From Micromonospora rubida (lineage in GTDB: Bacteria > Actinomycetota > Actinomycetes > Mycobacteriales > Micromonosporaceae), in contig NZ_JAAALO010000002.1 of NCBI RefSeq assembly GCF_009908295.1, forward strand, positions 967,490 through 1,031,489: a stretch of 64,000 nt of DNA, read 5' to 3'. The position numbers and the translations under genes are program-made. Positions within the stretch are counted from its first letter, which is position 1. The number at the start of each line of letters is the position of its first letter. Shown piece after piece: positions 16,838 to 25,676 of the stretch. Under the pieces are notes generated by a model that was not told the DNA's origin, searched no databases, and saw nothing but the letters and a program-made list of their open reading frames with translations.

Positions 16838-17887
16838 TCAGGCGGAGCGGTCGAGGAGGGCCGCGTAGAGGGTCAGGCCCGGGCCGAAGGCGAGAATCAG
16901 CACCCGGTCGGGCGGCTGCGCCGCCCGCAGCAGCCGGTCGAGGATCAGCAGCACCGTCGGCGAGGAGCAGTTGCCGTGCTCCCGCAATGTCGCCCGGGAC
17001 GCGGCCAACGCCTGCGGCGGCAGCGCCAGCTCGCGTTCCGCCACGTCGAGAATGCGCGGGCCGCCCGGGTGCACCGCCCAGCCGTCCACCTCGGTGAGCC
17101 GGGTGCCGTGCCGGGCCAGCAGGCCGTCGACCAGACCCCGGACGTGGGCCGAGAGCACCTGCGGCACCTGCGGCGACAGTCCCATCCGGAAGCCGGTGTC
17201 GGTGACCTCCCAGGTCATGTGGTCGGCCGTGGAGGTGTCGGTGACCGAGGTGACCTCGCGCAGCGCGTACCCCCGGCCGCCGGGGATGATCACGGCGGCG
17301 ACGGCGGCGTCCGAGAAGAGCGCGTGGGAGACGATCTGCTGGGTGTCCAGCCGGGCCGTGGCCGGCTGGATGTGCAGGCTGGTCAGCTCGGCGCAGAGCA
17401 GCAGCGCGGGACGCTGCCGCGCGGTGACGAAGTCGCCGGCCGCGCCGAGCCCCGGCAGGGCGGCGTAGCAGCCCATGTGCCCGACGAACATGCGCTGGGT
17501 GTCCGGGGCCATGCCCAGGTCCCGGGCGAGCAGGATGTCCAGCCCCGGGGTGGCGTACCCGGTGCACGAACAGACGACGAACAGGCCGACGTCGCGGGCG
17601 TCCAGGCCGGCGGCGGTGAGCGCCCGGCCGACCGCCTCCTTGCCCAACGGCAGCGCCTCGACCTGGTAGCGGCGCAGCCGGCGCTCGGTCGACCAGTCCG
17701 ACACGTCCTCCAGCAGCGGGTTGACCGCCGCCTGCCGCCGGTTCACCCCGGAGTTGGCGAAGATCCGCTCTGCCAGCGCCCGGGTCCGGCCGGAGAAGTG
17801 CTTCGAGAAGAAGCCCTCCCAGAGCTCGTCCTGCCCGGCACCTGGCGGCTGCGCCGTCCCCATGCCCGCGATCACCGGTACGGCCAC
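16838..17887 (-). CDS. type III polyketide synthase
   Basis: A 349-residue chalcone/stilbene-synthase-like enzyme that extends an acyl-CoA with malonyl-CoA. The catalytic triad is visible: Cys in GHMGCYAALPGLGAAG, His in WAVHPGGPRILD and Asn in LREHGNCSSPTV, with FGPGLT near the end. The start is GTG 17887 after GAGGTGGGG. A SAM methyltransferase (same strand) and a UbiA prenyltransferase (divergent) follow within 1 kb. This recalls actinobacterial type III PKS loci that make prenylated alkyl-resorcinol/hydroquinone lipids, such as the agq cluster of Actinoplanes missouriensis. No flavin hydroxylase is present next to it. Confidence 0.94.
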   Translation of the reverse strand: MAVPVIAGMGTAQPPGAGQDELWEGFFSKHFSGRTRALAERIFANSGVNRRQAAVNPLLEDVSDWSTERRLRRYQVEALPLGKEAVGRALTAAGLDARDVGLFVVCSCTGYATPGLDILLARDLGMAPDTQRMFVGHMGCYAALPGLGAAGDFVTARQRPALLLCAELTSLHIQPATARLDTQQIVSHALFSDAAVAAVIIPGGRGYALREVTSVTDTSTADHMTWEVTDTGFRMGLSPQVPQVLSAHVRGLVDGLLARHGTRLTEVDGWAVHPGGPRILDVAERELALPPQALAASRATLREHGNCSSPTVLLILDRLLRAAQPPDRVLILAFGPGLTLYAALLDRSA

Positions 17888-18084
17888 GTTCCCCACCTCT
17901 CGTCCGCGAACCCCGTGTCGTCCCGCGCCGCCTCCGTCCGCGACCGCAGGACCGCCTTCCTCACGCTCACCAACGAGGGCCGGGCCGCCGCGGTCCGGGC
18001 CGCCGCCCGGCCGCTGGCGGGACACTCGCGGCGCGCCCTCGTGTGGCCCCTTCCCGGCGTCCCCAGTACCCGACGCCGCCCCGG

Positions 18085-18855
18085 TTACCCGCGCCGGATC
18101 CCCCACCCCTGGTACAGCACCGCCGTGGACCAGGTCGGCCTGATCCGTGGCGCCCGCCCGGCCGGCATCGGCTGTGGACGACCACCGGACCGGATCCGGC
18201 GCAGCAGCCAGGCCAGCGTCCCGACCAGCCCCGGACGGGCGCCCCGGACCCGCAGGTCGACGCCGTGCCGGGCACACTCGGCGACCAACTCCCGGTCGTC
18301 CACGAACAACCGTGGGTCGTGGATGCCCCGGGGCACCGTGGGCAGCCGCTCGCCGATCTCGACCGCGATCAGCCGGCTCAGCACGGTGTCGTTGAGGGTG
18401 TCCAGGACCAGCAGCCCGCCCGGACGGAGCAGCCGGCACGCCTCGGCCACCGCCCGCCGCCAGTCGGGCACGTGCTCCAGCAGCTCGCCGGCGGCCACCA
18501 CGTCGGCACAACCGTCGGCCAGCGGCACGGCGGTGGCGTCGCCGTTGACGGGGGTGACCCCGTGCCGCGCGGCCTGGGCCAGGGCCGAGCGGGTGAGGTC
18601 GACCCCGACGTGCCGGTAACCCTTGCCGGCCAGGTGCGGGGCCAGCAGCCCGGCGCCGCAGCCCAGGTCGACCAGGAGGGCGTCGGGCCGGGCGGCCGGC
18701 GGCACGAGGGCCGCCCGGGCCCGGGCCAGCCAGTGCAGCATGGCGAACGCCCCGTCGGGACGCCACCACTCGTCGGCCAGGTCGTCGTACTGCCGTGGAT
18801 CGTTCGGGGGCAGCAGGCGGGGGCGGTCGGACACCCGGGACGAACCGTCACGCAT
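18085..18855 (-). CDS. class I SAM-dependent methyltransferase (UbiG-like)
   Basis: A 256-residue methyltransferase with motif I VDLGCGAGLLAPHL, an acidic residue in VGVDLTRSAL, NGDATAVPL, and LRPGGLLVLDTLN. The N-terminal QYDDLADEWWRPDGAFAMLHW resembles UbiG/Coq3-type O-methyltransferases. It lies upstream of the type III PKS on the same strand, with a 197-base gap that shows no gene, and diverges from the UbiA gene by 46 bases. It probably O-methylates the polyketide phenol; that assignment is inference. Confidence 0.88.
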   Translation of the reverse strand: MRDGSSRVSDRPRLLPPNDPRQYDDLADEWWRPDGAFAMLHWLARARAALVPPAARPDALLVDLGCGAGLLAPHLAGKGYRHVGVDLTRSALAQAARHGVTPVNGDATAVPLADGCADVVAAGELLEHVPDWRRAVAEACRLLRPGGLLVLDTLNDTVLSRLIAVEIGERLPTVPRGIHDPRLFVDDRELVAECARHGVDLRVRGARPGLVGTLAWLLRRIRSGGRPQPMPAGRAPRIRPTWSTAVLYQGWGIRRG

Positions 18856-18889
18856 GGCACCGAGCGTGGCACGACTGGACGGTAACGAC

Positions 18890-18895
18890 CAGACT
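18890..18895 (+). promoter_or_regulatory. -10-like CAGACT six bases before the UbiA start
   Basis: CAGACT followed by TCCCTT and the ATG at 18902. This spacing would start the transcript at the start codon. The first T of the TAnnnT consensus is C, so confidence is low. Confidence 0.3.
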
Positions 18896-18901
18896 TCCCT
18901 T

Positions 18902-19732
18902 ATGTCGACGACGGTGTTAGGGCTGGTCAGGGCGAGCCACCCCGAGCCCGCGGTGGCGGTGACCGTGGTCGCCGGGCTGCTCGCCCTGGGGGTGGGGCAC
19001 CGCCCGTCCGGGGTGGCCGTGGTGGCGTTGACGGTGCTCGCCAGCCAGCTCGCGGTCGGCTGGTCCAACGACCGCCTGGACGCCGACCGGGACGCCGCGG
19101 TGGGGCGTACCGACAAGCCGGTCGCGAGCGGCGCGGTCAGCACGCGGGCGGTCGGCCTGGCGGCGGGGGCGGCGGCCCTCACCACGGTCCTGTTGGCGGC
19201 GGCGGCGACCAACCGGACGGCGGCGGTCTGGGCGGCCGTGGCCCTGGTCTCCGCGCTGTCCTACAACTGGCCCTTGAAGTCGACCCGGGTCTCGGTGCTG
19301 CCGTACGCGGTCTCCTTCGGGGCGCTGCCCGCCTTCGTGGTGCTGGCCCTGCCCGGCGCTCCCGCCCCGCCGGCCTGGCTGGTGGCCGCCGCCGCTCTGC
19401 TCGGGGCCGGGGCACACTTCGCCAACGTGCTGCCGGACCTGGCCGACGACGCCCGGACCGGGGTGCGCGGGCTGCCGCACCGGCTCGGCGCGGCCGGCAG
19501 CCGGGTGGCCGCCGCCGGGCTGCTGCTCGCGGCGACCGTCACCCTGGTCGTCGGGCCGCCCGGGCCGCCGTCGTGGGCCGGGCTGTCGGCCATCGCGACC
19601 GCCGCACTGGTGCCGCCCCTGACCTGGTACGCCGGCCGCGGCGCCCGCCGGGGCGTGGCCGCCTTCCGGGCGGTGATGCTGGTGGCGCTGATCGACGTGG
19701 TGCTGCTGGTGGCGAACGGCCGGGTGGTCTGA
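18902..19732 (+). CDS. UbiA-family prenyltransferase
   Basis: A 276-residue polytopic membrane enzyme of about eight or nine hydrophobic segments. The first Asp-rich motif is NDRLDADRD and the second lies in NVLPDLADDARTG, both needed for Mg-diphosphate binding. It would attach a prenyl chain to an aromatic acceptor at the membrane. The divergent methyltransferase and type III PKS suggest the acceptor is their polyketide product. The start is the ATG at 18902; upstream open frame is a shadow of the methyltransferase. Confidence 0.92.
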   Translation: MSTTVLGLVRASHPEPAVAVTVVAGLLALGVGHRPSGVAVVALTVLASQLAVGWSNDRLDADRDAAVGRTDKPVASGAVSTRAVGLAAGAAALTTVLLAAAATNRTAAVWAAVALVSALSYNWPLKSTRVSVLPYAVSFGALPAFVVLALPGAPAPPAWLVAAAALLGAGAHFANVLPDLADDARTGVRGLPHRLGAAGSRVAAAGLLLAATVTLVVGPPGPPSWAGLSAIATAALVPPLTWYAGRGARRGVAAFRAVMLVALIDVVLLVANGRVV

Positions 19733-19867
19733 GCGCCCCCGGAAGGTGGTGGTGCCGGGTCGGCGTGCGGCTCCCGATCAACCCCAACTACCCTGAAGCC
19801 GGTCTGCGCGGGTATGGCCACCGTGCCCGGCGACGGCCGGGTGGGGATCGTGACGAGGAGGACCGAC

Positions 19868-20689
19868 GTGACGCGCTCGATCAGGGGTTCCCGGCGGGCG
19901 GCCCTGCTGCTGTCCGGCGTGGCGGCGGCGACCGGCCTGCTGGCGACCGGTTGCGGTGCCGGCCAGGCGGCCGAGACCGCCAACAAGACCCCGTCGGTCC
20001 AGGGCGTCAACGTCCAGACTCCGGACAACGCCTACAAGGTACGCGGCCTGTACGTCGAATACCCGGGCGACGGGAGCTACCAGTCCGGCGCGAACGCCGC
20101 CGTCAACGCGGTGATCTACAACGACACGCAGAGCCCGGTGACGGTGACCGTCACCACGGACAGCGCGCGGGAGGTCGTGATCGCCAGCGACGGCGCGTCC
20201 GCGTCGGCCAGCCCGTCCGGGTCGGAGAGCGCATCGCCGTCGGGCAGCGCATCGCCGTCGGGCAGCGCATCGCCGTCGGGCAGCGCATCGCCGTCGGGCA
20301 GCGCATCGCCGTCGGGCAGCGCCAGCCCGTCCGGGTCGGCCAGCCCGTCGGGGGGCGGCTCGCCGTCCCCGTCCGAGGGCGCTTCGGAGAGCCCGTCCCC
20401 CTCGGCCCCCGCCGGGGAGCCGGCCCGGATCGAGATCCCGGCCCTCAGCTACATCCAGCTCAACGTGCAGGGCGGCCGGTCCCTTCAGCTCGTCGGCCTG
20501 GACAAGGCCCAGCTCGTCGGGCAGCAGGTCAACCTGACCTTCGACTTCGGCAACGGCGCGACCATCAACACCCCGGCCCCGATCGGCATCCCGCTGACCC
20601 CGCTCCCGCAGCCCTCCCAGATCGTCGAGCGCGAGGGCTCGCACGGCGAGGAGGGCGGCACCGAGGCCGGCGCGGGCCACGGCGGCTGA
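19868..20689 (+). CDS. putative lipoprotein with Ser/Pro repeat region
   Basis: A 273-residue exported protein. A basic N-terminus and hydrophobic stretch end in LLATGC, a lipobox (Cys near residue 33). Residues about 50-110 form a beta-type domain (VRGLYVEYPGDGSYQSGANAAVNAVIYND). A low-complexity region of SPSGSA units (about 114-175) follows, then a second beta stretch (YIQLNVQGGRSLQLVGL, VNLTFDFGNG). Apart from the insertion, the pattern resembles the DUF461/PCu(A)C-type copper-chaperone fold, but no Met/His metal motif is clear. The start is GTG 19868 with GGAGGA upstream. Confidence 0.75.
   Translation: MTRSIRGSRRAALLLSGVAAATGLLATGCGAGQAAETANKTPSVQGVNVQTPDNAYKVRGLYVEYPGDGSYQSGANAAVNAVIYNDTQSPVTVTVTTDSAREVVIASDGASASASPSGSESASPSGSASPSGSASPSGSASPSGSASPSGSASPSGSASPSGGGSPSPSEGASESPSPSAPAGEPARIEIPALSYIQLNVQGGRSLQLVGLDKAQLVGQQVNLTFDFGNGATINTPAPIGIPLTPLPQPSQIVEREGSHGEEGGTEAGAGHGG
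20234..20323 (+). repeat. 5 x 18-bp coding tandem repeat
   Basis: Five consecutive copies of TCGCCGTCGGGCAGCGCA, the fifth differing in its last base. They encode SPSGSA units in the lipoprotein. Being almost identical at DNA level, they should vary in number between strains, changing the length of a flexible spacer. Confidence 0.9.
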
Positions 20690-20714
20690 CGCCCCGCACC
20701 ACCGACCGTCGACG

Positions 20715-20750
20715 GCACCGCCGGCGTGGCACCCGCCACGCCGGCGGTGC
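20715..20750. terminator. 16-bp-stem terminator after the lipoprotein gene
   Basis: GCACCGCCGGCGTGGC and its exact complement around an ACCC loop, 26 bases after the lipoprotein stop and before the radA promoter. Confidence 0.85.
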
Positions 20751-20768
20751 TTCGTCGTACGGGGGGAC

Positions 20769-20774
20769 TAGCGT
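20769..20774 (+). promoter_or_regulatory. -10 element (TAGCGT) for leaderless radA
   Basis: TAGCGT lies exactly six bases before the GTG at 20781 and no ribosome-binding sequence is present. A leaderless transcript is indicated. Confidence 0.55.
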
Positions 20775-20780
20775 TCCGGT

Positions 20781-22226
20781 GTGACGACGCCCCGATCGAC
20801 ACCCTCCCGAGCGACCCCGCGCGCCGGCCGGGCCGCCCGCGAGCCCCGTCCGGCCTACGAGTGCGACGCCTGCGGGCACCAGCCCCCGAAGTGGGTGGGG
20901 CGCTGCCCGGAGTGCGGCGAGTGGGGGGCGGTGGTCGAGTGCACCGTGACCGGTCCGACCGTCTCCGGCCGGGTGGTCAGCTCCCGGATGCCGGCCGAGC
21001 CGGCCCGTCCCATCGCCACCATCAGCGCCGCCCCCGCCAGGGCCCGGCCGACCGGGGTCAGCGAGCTGGACCGGGTGCTCGGCGGCGGCCTGGTGCCCGG
21101 CGCCGTGGTGCTGCTCGCCGGCGAGCCAGGCGTGGGCAAGTCAACGCTGCTGCTCGACGTGGCCCAGCAGTGGGCGGCCACCGCCGGCAGCCCGTCGCTC
21201 GTGGTGAGCGGCGAGGAGTCGGTCAGCCAGGTGCGGCTGCGCGCCGAGCGGATGGGCGCCCTGCACGACCAGCTCTGGCTGGCCGCCGAGAGCGACCTGG
21301 GCGCGGTCCTCGGCCACCTGGACGCGGTGAAGCCGGGGCTGCTGGTGCTCGACTCGGTGCAGACCATCTCCACCCCCGGCACCGAGGGGGTCCCCGGCGG
21401 GGTGACCCAGGTGCGGGCGGTCACCGCCGCCCTGGTCGCGGTGGCCAAGGAGCGCGGCCTCGCCACCGTGCTGGTCGGTCACGTCACGAAGGACGGTCAG
21501 GTGGCCGGTCCACGGGTGCTGGAGCACCTGGTCGACGTGGTGCTGCACTTCGAGGGCGACAAGCACTCCTCGCTGCGGATGGTGCGCGGCGTGAAGAACC
21601 GGTTCGGCGCCGCCGACGAGGTCGGCTGCTTCGAGATGCACGAGGGCGGGATCAGCAGCCTCGCCGACCCGTCCGGGCTGTTCCTGACCCGCTACTCGGA
21701 GCCGACGCCGGGCACCTGCGTGACGGTGGCGATGGAGGGGCGGCGGGCGCTGGTCACCGAGGTCCAGGCGCTGATCGGCGCGACGGTCGCGGGCTCGCCC
21801 CGCCGCACCGTGTCCGGGCTGGACGGGGCCCGGCTGGCGATGGTGCTGGCGGTGCTCCAGCGCCGCGCCGAGCGGCTGACCCTGCACGACAAGGAGGTCT
21901 TCGCGGCCACCGTCGGCGGCATCCGGGTGGTGGAGCCGGCGGCCGACCTCGCGGTCGCCCTCGCCGTGGCCTCCGGTGGGCTCAACCTCGCCATCAACCC
22001 GCACCTGGTAGCGATCGGCGAGGTCGGGCTGACCGGAGAGGTCCGCCGGGTCGGCGCGGTGCCGCGCCGGCTGGCCGAGGCGGCCCGGCTCGGGTTCCGG
22101 GTGGCGCTCGTTCCGACCGGGTGCGGCCCGGAGAGCGTCGGGGCGGGCCCGGAGAACATGCGGGTGATGGAGGTCACGGACGTGCGCTCGGCGCTCCAGT
22201 GTGCCGCCCGCGCATCCGCGGAGTGA
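20781..22226 (+). CDS. radA: DNA repair protein RadA
   Basis: A 481-residue RecA-like helicase/branch-migration factor. It has an N-terminal zinc finger (YECDACGHQPPKWVGRCPECGEW), a Walker A GEPGVGKST, Walker B in LLVLDSVQTI, the RadA-specific KNRFGAADEVG motif, and a C-terminal Lon-protease-like domain (GGLNLAINPHLVAIGEVGLTGEVR). The length is normal. It starts with GTG, apparently leaderless, and is followed 142 bases later by disA, the usual actinobacterial pair. Confidence 0.96.
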   Translation: MTTPRSTPSRATPRAGRAAREPRPAYECDACGHQPPKWVGRCPECGEWGAVVECTVTGPTVSGRVVSSRMPAEPARPIATISAAPARARPTGVSELDRVLGGGLVPGAVVLLAGEPGVGKSTLLLDVAQQWAATAGSPSLVVSGEESVSQVRLRAERMGALHDQLWLAAESDLGAVLGHLDAVKPGLLVLDSVQTISTPGTEGVPGGVTQVRAVTAALVAVAKERGLATVLVGHVTKDGQVAGPRVLEHLVDVVLHFEGDKHSSLRMVRGVKNRFGAADEVGCFEMHEGGISSLADPSGLFLTRYSEPTPGTCVTVAMEGRRALVTEVQALIGATVAGSPRRTVSGLDGARLAMVLAVLQRRAERLTLHDKEVFAATVGGIRVVEPAADLAVALAVASGGLNLAINPHLVAIGEVGLTGEVRRVGAVPRRLAEAARLGFRVALVPTGCGPESVGAGPENMRVMEVTDVRSALQCAARASAE

Positions 22227-22356
22227 CCGACGGTGGCCGCCGCGCGGGACCGCCCGTGCGATACCGGACAAGGACGGCAGACCACCCGGCGTGGTCGTCG
22301 GGGGGCGTCGTGACACATCACAGTAACCACGACAGCACCCACCGCACGCCAGTCCG

Positions 22357-22362
22357 TAGACT
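22357..22362 (+). promoter_or_regulatory. -10 element (TAGACT) for leaderless disA
   Basis: TAGACT six bases before the GTG at 22369. An in-frame GTG at 22363 is too close to the -10 to be the start of a transcript from this promoter. Confidence 0.55.
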
Positions 22363-22368
22363 GTGCGG

Positions 22369-23553
22369 GTGCCGATCGACCGCGATGCCAGCAAAACTGC
22401 CGGCGCGACACCCCACGCCCGCACCGGTGCCGTGGGCTCGCCCGCCCGTCCGATCAGCGTCAGCGTGACCGGGAGCGGCGGCGGCGCGAGCGGCGACCCG
22501 CTACGGGCCAATCTGGCGCTCATGGCGCCCGGCACCGCGCTGCGTGACGGCCTGGAGCGGATCCTGCGCGGCCGGACGGGCGCGCTGATCGTCCTCGGCT
22601 ACGACAAGGTGGTCGAAGGGCTGTGCACCGGCGGCTTCGCGCTGGACGTGGAGTTCTCGGCGACCCGGGTCCGCGAACTGTGCAAGATGGACGGCGCGGT
22701 GGTGCTGTCCAGCGACGGCACCCGGATCGTCCGGGCGGCCGTGCACCTGATGCCAGACCCGTCGATCCCCACCGAGGAGTCCGGCACCCGGCACCGCACC
22801 GCCGAGCGGGTGGCCCGGCAGACCGGCTACCCGGTCATCTCGGTCAGCCAGTCGATGCGGATCATCAGCCTCTACGTCAACGGCCAGCGGCACGTGCTGG
22901 ACGACTCGGCGGCCATCCTGTCCCGGGCCAACCAGGCCCTGGCCACGCTTGAGCGCTACAAGCTGCGCCTCGACGAGGTCTCCGGCACCCTGTCCGCCCT
23001 GGAGATCGAGGACCTGGTCACCGTCCGGGACGCGGTGGCAGTGGTGCAGCGGCTGGAGATGGTCCGCCGGATCGCCGACGAGATCGCCGGGTACGTGGTG
23101 GAGCTGGGCACGGACGGCCGGCTGCTCGCCCTCCAGCTCGACGAGCTGATGGCCGGCGTGGACGCCGACCGCACCCTGGTCATCCGGGACTACCTGCCCA
23201 CCGGCCGCAAGCCCCGCACGCTGGACGAGGCGCTGGTCGAGCTGGACCTGCTGGGTGCCACCGAGCTGATCGACCTGGTCGCGGTGGCCAAGGCGATCGG
23301 CTACCCGGCGGCCTCCGACGCGCTGGACGCGGCGGTCAGCCCACGCGGGTTCCGGCTGCTGGCGAAGGTCCCCCGCCTGCCGGTGGCGATCGTCGACCGG
23401 CTGGTGCTGCACTTCGGCAGCCTCCAGCGGCTGCTCGGGGCCACCGTGGAGGACCTACAGGCCGTCGAGGGCGTCGGTGACGCCCGGGCCCGGGGCGTCC
23501 GGGAAGGGTTGTCCCGGCTCGCCGAGGCGTCCATCCTGGAGCGCTACGTCTGA
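22369..23553 (+). CDS. disA: DNA integrity scanning diadenylate cyclase DisA
   Basis: A 394-residue enzyme making cyclic di-AMP from two ATP while scanning DNA for branched structures. The cyclase domain carries the DGA motif ([13 protein letters not shown]) and the RHR motif ([12 protein letters not shown]). A helical linker follows, and a C-terminal HhH DNA-binding domain ([27 protein letters not shown]). I prefer GTG 22369 because it fits both the -10 at 22357 and the family's usual N-terminus. radA lies upstream. No cyclic di-AMP riboswitch is recognised in the window. Confidence 0.95.
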   Translation: MPIDRDASKTAGATPHARTGAVGSPARPISVSVTGSGGGASGDPLRANLALMAPGTALRDGLERILRGRTGALIVLGYDKVVEGLCTGGFALDVEFSATRVRELCKMDGAVVLSSDGTRIVRAAVHLMPDPSIPTEESGTRHRTAERVARQTGYPVISVSQSMRIISLYVNGQRHVLDDSAAILSRANQALATLERYKLRLDEVSGTLSALEIEDLVTVRDAVAVVQRLEMVRRIADEIAGYVVELGTDGRLLALQLDELMAGVDADRTLVIRDYLPTGRKPRTLDEALVELDLLGATELIDLVAVAKAIGYPAASDALDAAVSPRGFRLLAKVPRLPVAIVDRLVLHFGSLQRLLGATVEDLQAVEGVGDARARGVREGLSRLAEASILERYV

Positions 23554-23586
23554 CCCGCCCCGCCGGGCCGACTGGCCCCGCCTGCC

Positions 23587-23610
23587 CGACCCGCACCGAG
23601 CGGTGGGTCG
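23587..23610. terminator. hairpin between convergent disA and lipoprotein-like gene
   Basis: CGACCCGCACCG and CGGTGGGTCG pair with one bulged G over a two-base loop in the 63-base convergent gap. Confidence 0.5.
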
Positions 23611-23616
23611 TTCGGC

Positions 23617-24348
23617 TCAGCCGGTGACGGTCAGCTTCACCGGCTCGCTCAGCTTGGTGTCCAGCCGCCCGAAGACCTGGTAACTCCCGGCCGGCGGGAA
23701 CGGCCCGTTTGCCAGCTCGTCCTTGCAGCGGCTGGTGTCCTTGCCGTTCCAGTCCACCTGGTACGACCGCTCGAAGCCCGGGGTGAACGACTGCACGTCC
23801 GAGCCCTTCACGTTGCCGCAGGTGTCGGAGGACCAGACCTTCTCCGCGCCGGACTTCACGTACAGCTCCTGGAAGTCCGCGCCGACGTCCCGGCTGCAGG
23901 TGCGGTTCGACTTGTTCTTGATCTTGAGCTGAAGGCTGACCACGGCGCCCCGCTGCACCGACGACGGCACCGCCACCGGAGTCACCGAGATCTCCGCGTC
24001 GGTGCACGTCCCGGCGTCGCCACCCGGGGCCGCCGGAGCGTCGTTCCCGGTCGGGCCGGTCGGAGGCCCCGGATCGCCCGAGGCACCGGGGGCGTCCGAA
24101 CCGCCGGGCGGGGTGCCGGTCTGCGGGGACAGCACCGAGCCGCTCGGGTCCGGGGCCGCAGACGGGCCACCGGCTGCCGGAGCCGCAGTCGGCGTCGGGG
24201 TCACCTTCCCCTGCGGGGTGGTGCCGGTGTTGCCCGCCTTGTTGCAGGAATAGAGCAGGACAATCAGGAAGAGAAGCCCCGCTCCGACCACGACGGCTCG
24301 ACGCCGCCAGTACACGGCGGATGGCAGGGGGCCGATCGTCAGACGCAT
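23617..24348 (-). CDS. hypothetical membrane-anchored protein with Pro/Gly-rich linker
   Basis: A 243-residue protein. One N-terminal membrane segment (residues 17-33, VVVGAGLLFLIVLLYSC) is followed by a 70-residue Pro/Gly/Thr-rich spacer. A C-terminal immunoglobulin-like beta domain with four cysteines follows (TCTDAEISVTPV, SLQLKIKNKSNRTCSRDVG, WSSDTCGN, DTSRCKDEL). The layout suggests an extracytoplasmic domain held away from the membrane. The ATG at 24348 has GGTGGAGG upstream. Function is unknown. Confidence 0.75.
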   Translation of the reverse strand: MRLTIGPLPSAVYWRRRAVVVGAGLLFLIVLLYSCNKAGNTGTTPQGKVTPTPTAAPAAGGPSAAPDPSGSVLSPQTGTPPGGSDAPGASGDPGPPTGPTGNDAPAAPGGDAGTCTDAEISVTPVAVPSSVQRGAVVSLQLKIKNKSNRTCSRDVGADFQELYVKSGAEKVWSSDTCGNVKGSDVQSFTPGFERSYQVDWNGKDTSRCKDELANGPFPPAGSYQVFGRLDTKLSEPVKLTVTG

Positions 24349-24510
24349 GATGCCTCCACCGTAACGGCGTGCCCCACCCTCGCCCGGCGCGACGCGCCGG
24401 ACGACCCACCGCTCACCGGCGCGGCCCTCCACTCACGACAGCCACCCGGCCCAGCCCCGACCGCGACGCCCGGCAGGCCGGCTCCCGGCCCGGGCTCCGC
24501 CCGGCCCGGC

Positions 24511-25071
24511 TCACAGGTACACCTTGCGCTGGTAGATCGCGTGCGCACCGGCCACCCGGTCGAGGAAGAGCAGGCCGGCGCAGTGGTCGATCTCGTGCTG
24601 CAACGCCCGCGCCTCGAACCCGTCGGTGACCAGCCGCACCGGCACGCCGGTGCCCGGAAGCACTCCCTCGACGACCAGCCGGCTGGCCCGCTTGACGTCG
24701 CCCGTCAGGTCGGGCACCGACATGCAGCCCTCCCGGCCCGCCTTCCACCGACTCGCCTCCACCACCCGGGCGTTGCACAGCACGAAGGTTCCGTGCACGG
24801 TCACCGCCTTCGGATGCCCGGTGATGTCGACCGCGAACATCTGGGCGCTCACGCCGACCTGGGGCGCCGCGAGGCCCACGCAGCCCGGCGAGACGCGCAT
24901 CGTGGCGACCAGGTCGGCGGCGAGGCGGACCACCTCGTCGGAGGTCGGGTCCACCTCCGGCCCGGGCCTGCTGAGCACCGGGTCCGGGGCGGAGACCACC
25001 GCACGAACCTCGCCGGGCGTCGCCAGTGCCTCCGGTGTCCAGCCGCCGAGGCCGACGTACTCCGCGGTCAC
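24511..25071 (-). CDS. def: peptide deformylase
   Basis: A 186-residue metalloenzyme removing the formyl group from nascent proteins. All three motifs are present: GCVGLAAPQVG, EGCMSVPD and QHEIDHCAGLLFLDR (HExxH type). An extra N-terminal stretch of about 20 residues precedes the core. Its start overlaps the stop of the ACT-domain gene (ATGA). The 162 bases after its stop, before the next minus-strand gene, hold no visible gene. Confidence 0.95.
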   Translation of the reverse strand: MTAEYVGLGGWTPEALATPGEVRAVVSAPDPVLSRPGPEVDPTSDEVVRLAADLVATMRVSPGCVGLAAPQVGVSAQMFAVDITGHPKAVTVHGTFVLCNARVVEASRWKAGREGCMSVPDLTGDVKRASRLVVEGVLPGTGVPVRLVTDGFEARALQHEIDHCAGLLFLDRVAGAHAIYQRKVYL

Positions 25072-25580
25072 AGCAGGTCCGAGTCCGCCGGGCGGAGGCT
25101 GACCCCGACCCCCAACTCCGCGGCCCTACGGGCCAACCGGCCGGCCACCTCGTCGGACGACCCCGGCGGCAGCTCGACCTCGGCCACCACCACATAGAGC
25201 GAGCCGGTCAGCCGGGTGCTCAGGTCGGTGACGTTGCCGCCCGCGTCGGTCAGCACCCGGGTCATCGCAGCGACGATGCCCATCCGGTCCGCGCCGTGCA
25301 CCGAAAGCACGTACGGCTCACCGGCCGGCGGCGTCGCGCCGTCGGGGGTGACCGCCCGCACGGTGGCCAGGAGCTGACCGTCGGCGGCGAGCGGGGCCAG
25401 CCCGGCCTCGACGTCGGCGGCGGCCGGGCCGACGCAGATCAGGGTCATCGCGAAGTGACCCCGCAGCCGGGTCATGGTGGAATCGGTGAGGTTCGCGCCG
25501 AGCCGGGCGAGCACCTCGGCGACGTCGGCCACGATGCCGGGCCGGTCCCGGCCGATGACGGTGATCGCGAGCTCGTTCAT
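25068..25580 (-). CDS. double ACT-domain protein (GcvR-like)
   Basis: A 170-residue protein made of two ACT modules. The first begins LAITVIGRDRPGIVADVAEVLARLGANLTDS and the second YVLSVHGADRMGIVAAMTRVLTDAGGNVTDL. Such proteins bind amino acids and act as regulators; the best-known relative is GcvR, which modulates glycine cleavage genes. No DNA-binding domain is present. It is coupled to def through a 4-base overlap and divergent from mutY. The ligand cannot be deduced from sequence. Confidence 0.88.
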   Translation of the reverse strand: MNELAITVIGRDRPGIVADVAEVLARLGANLTDSTMTRLRGHFAMTLICVGPAAADVEAGLAPLAADGQLLATVRAVTPDGATPPAGEPYVLSVHGADRMGIVAAMTRVLTDAGGNVTDLSTRLTGSLYVVVAEVELPPGSSDEVAGRLARRAAELGVGVSLRPADSDLL

Positions 25581-25676
25581 CCGGGCATTCTGCCCGATCC
25601 GGTCCCGTCCCCCGCGCCGCCCCGCCCGGCCCGCCCAACCTGCGAGAAGATCGCCCATGACATGATCGGCGACGCG

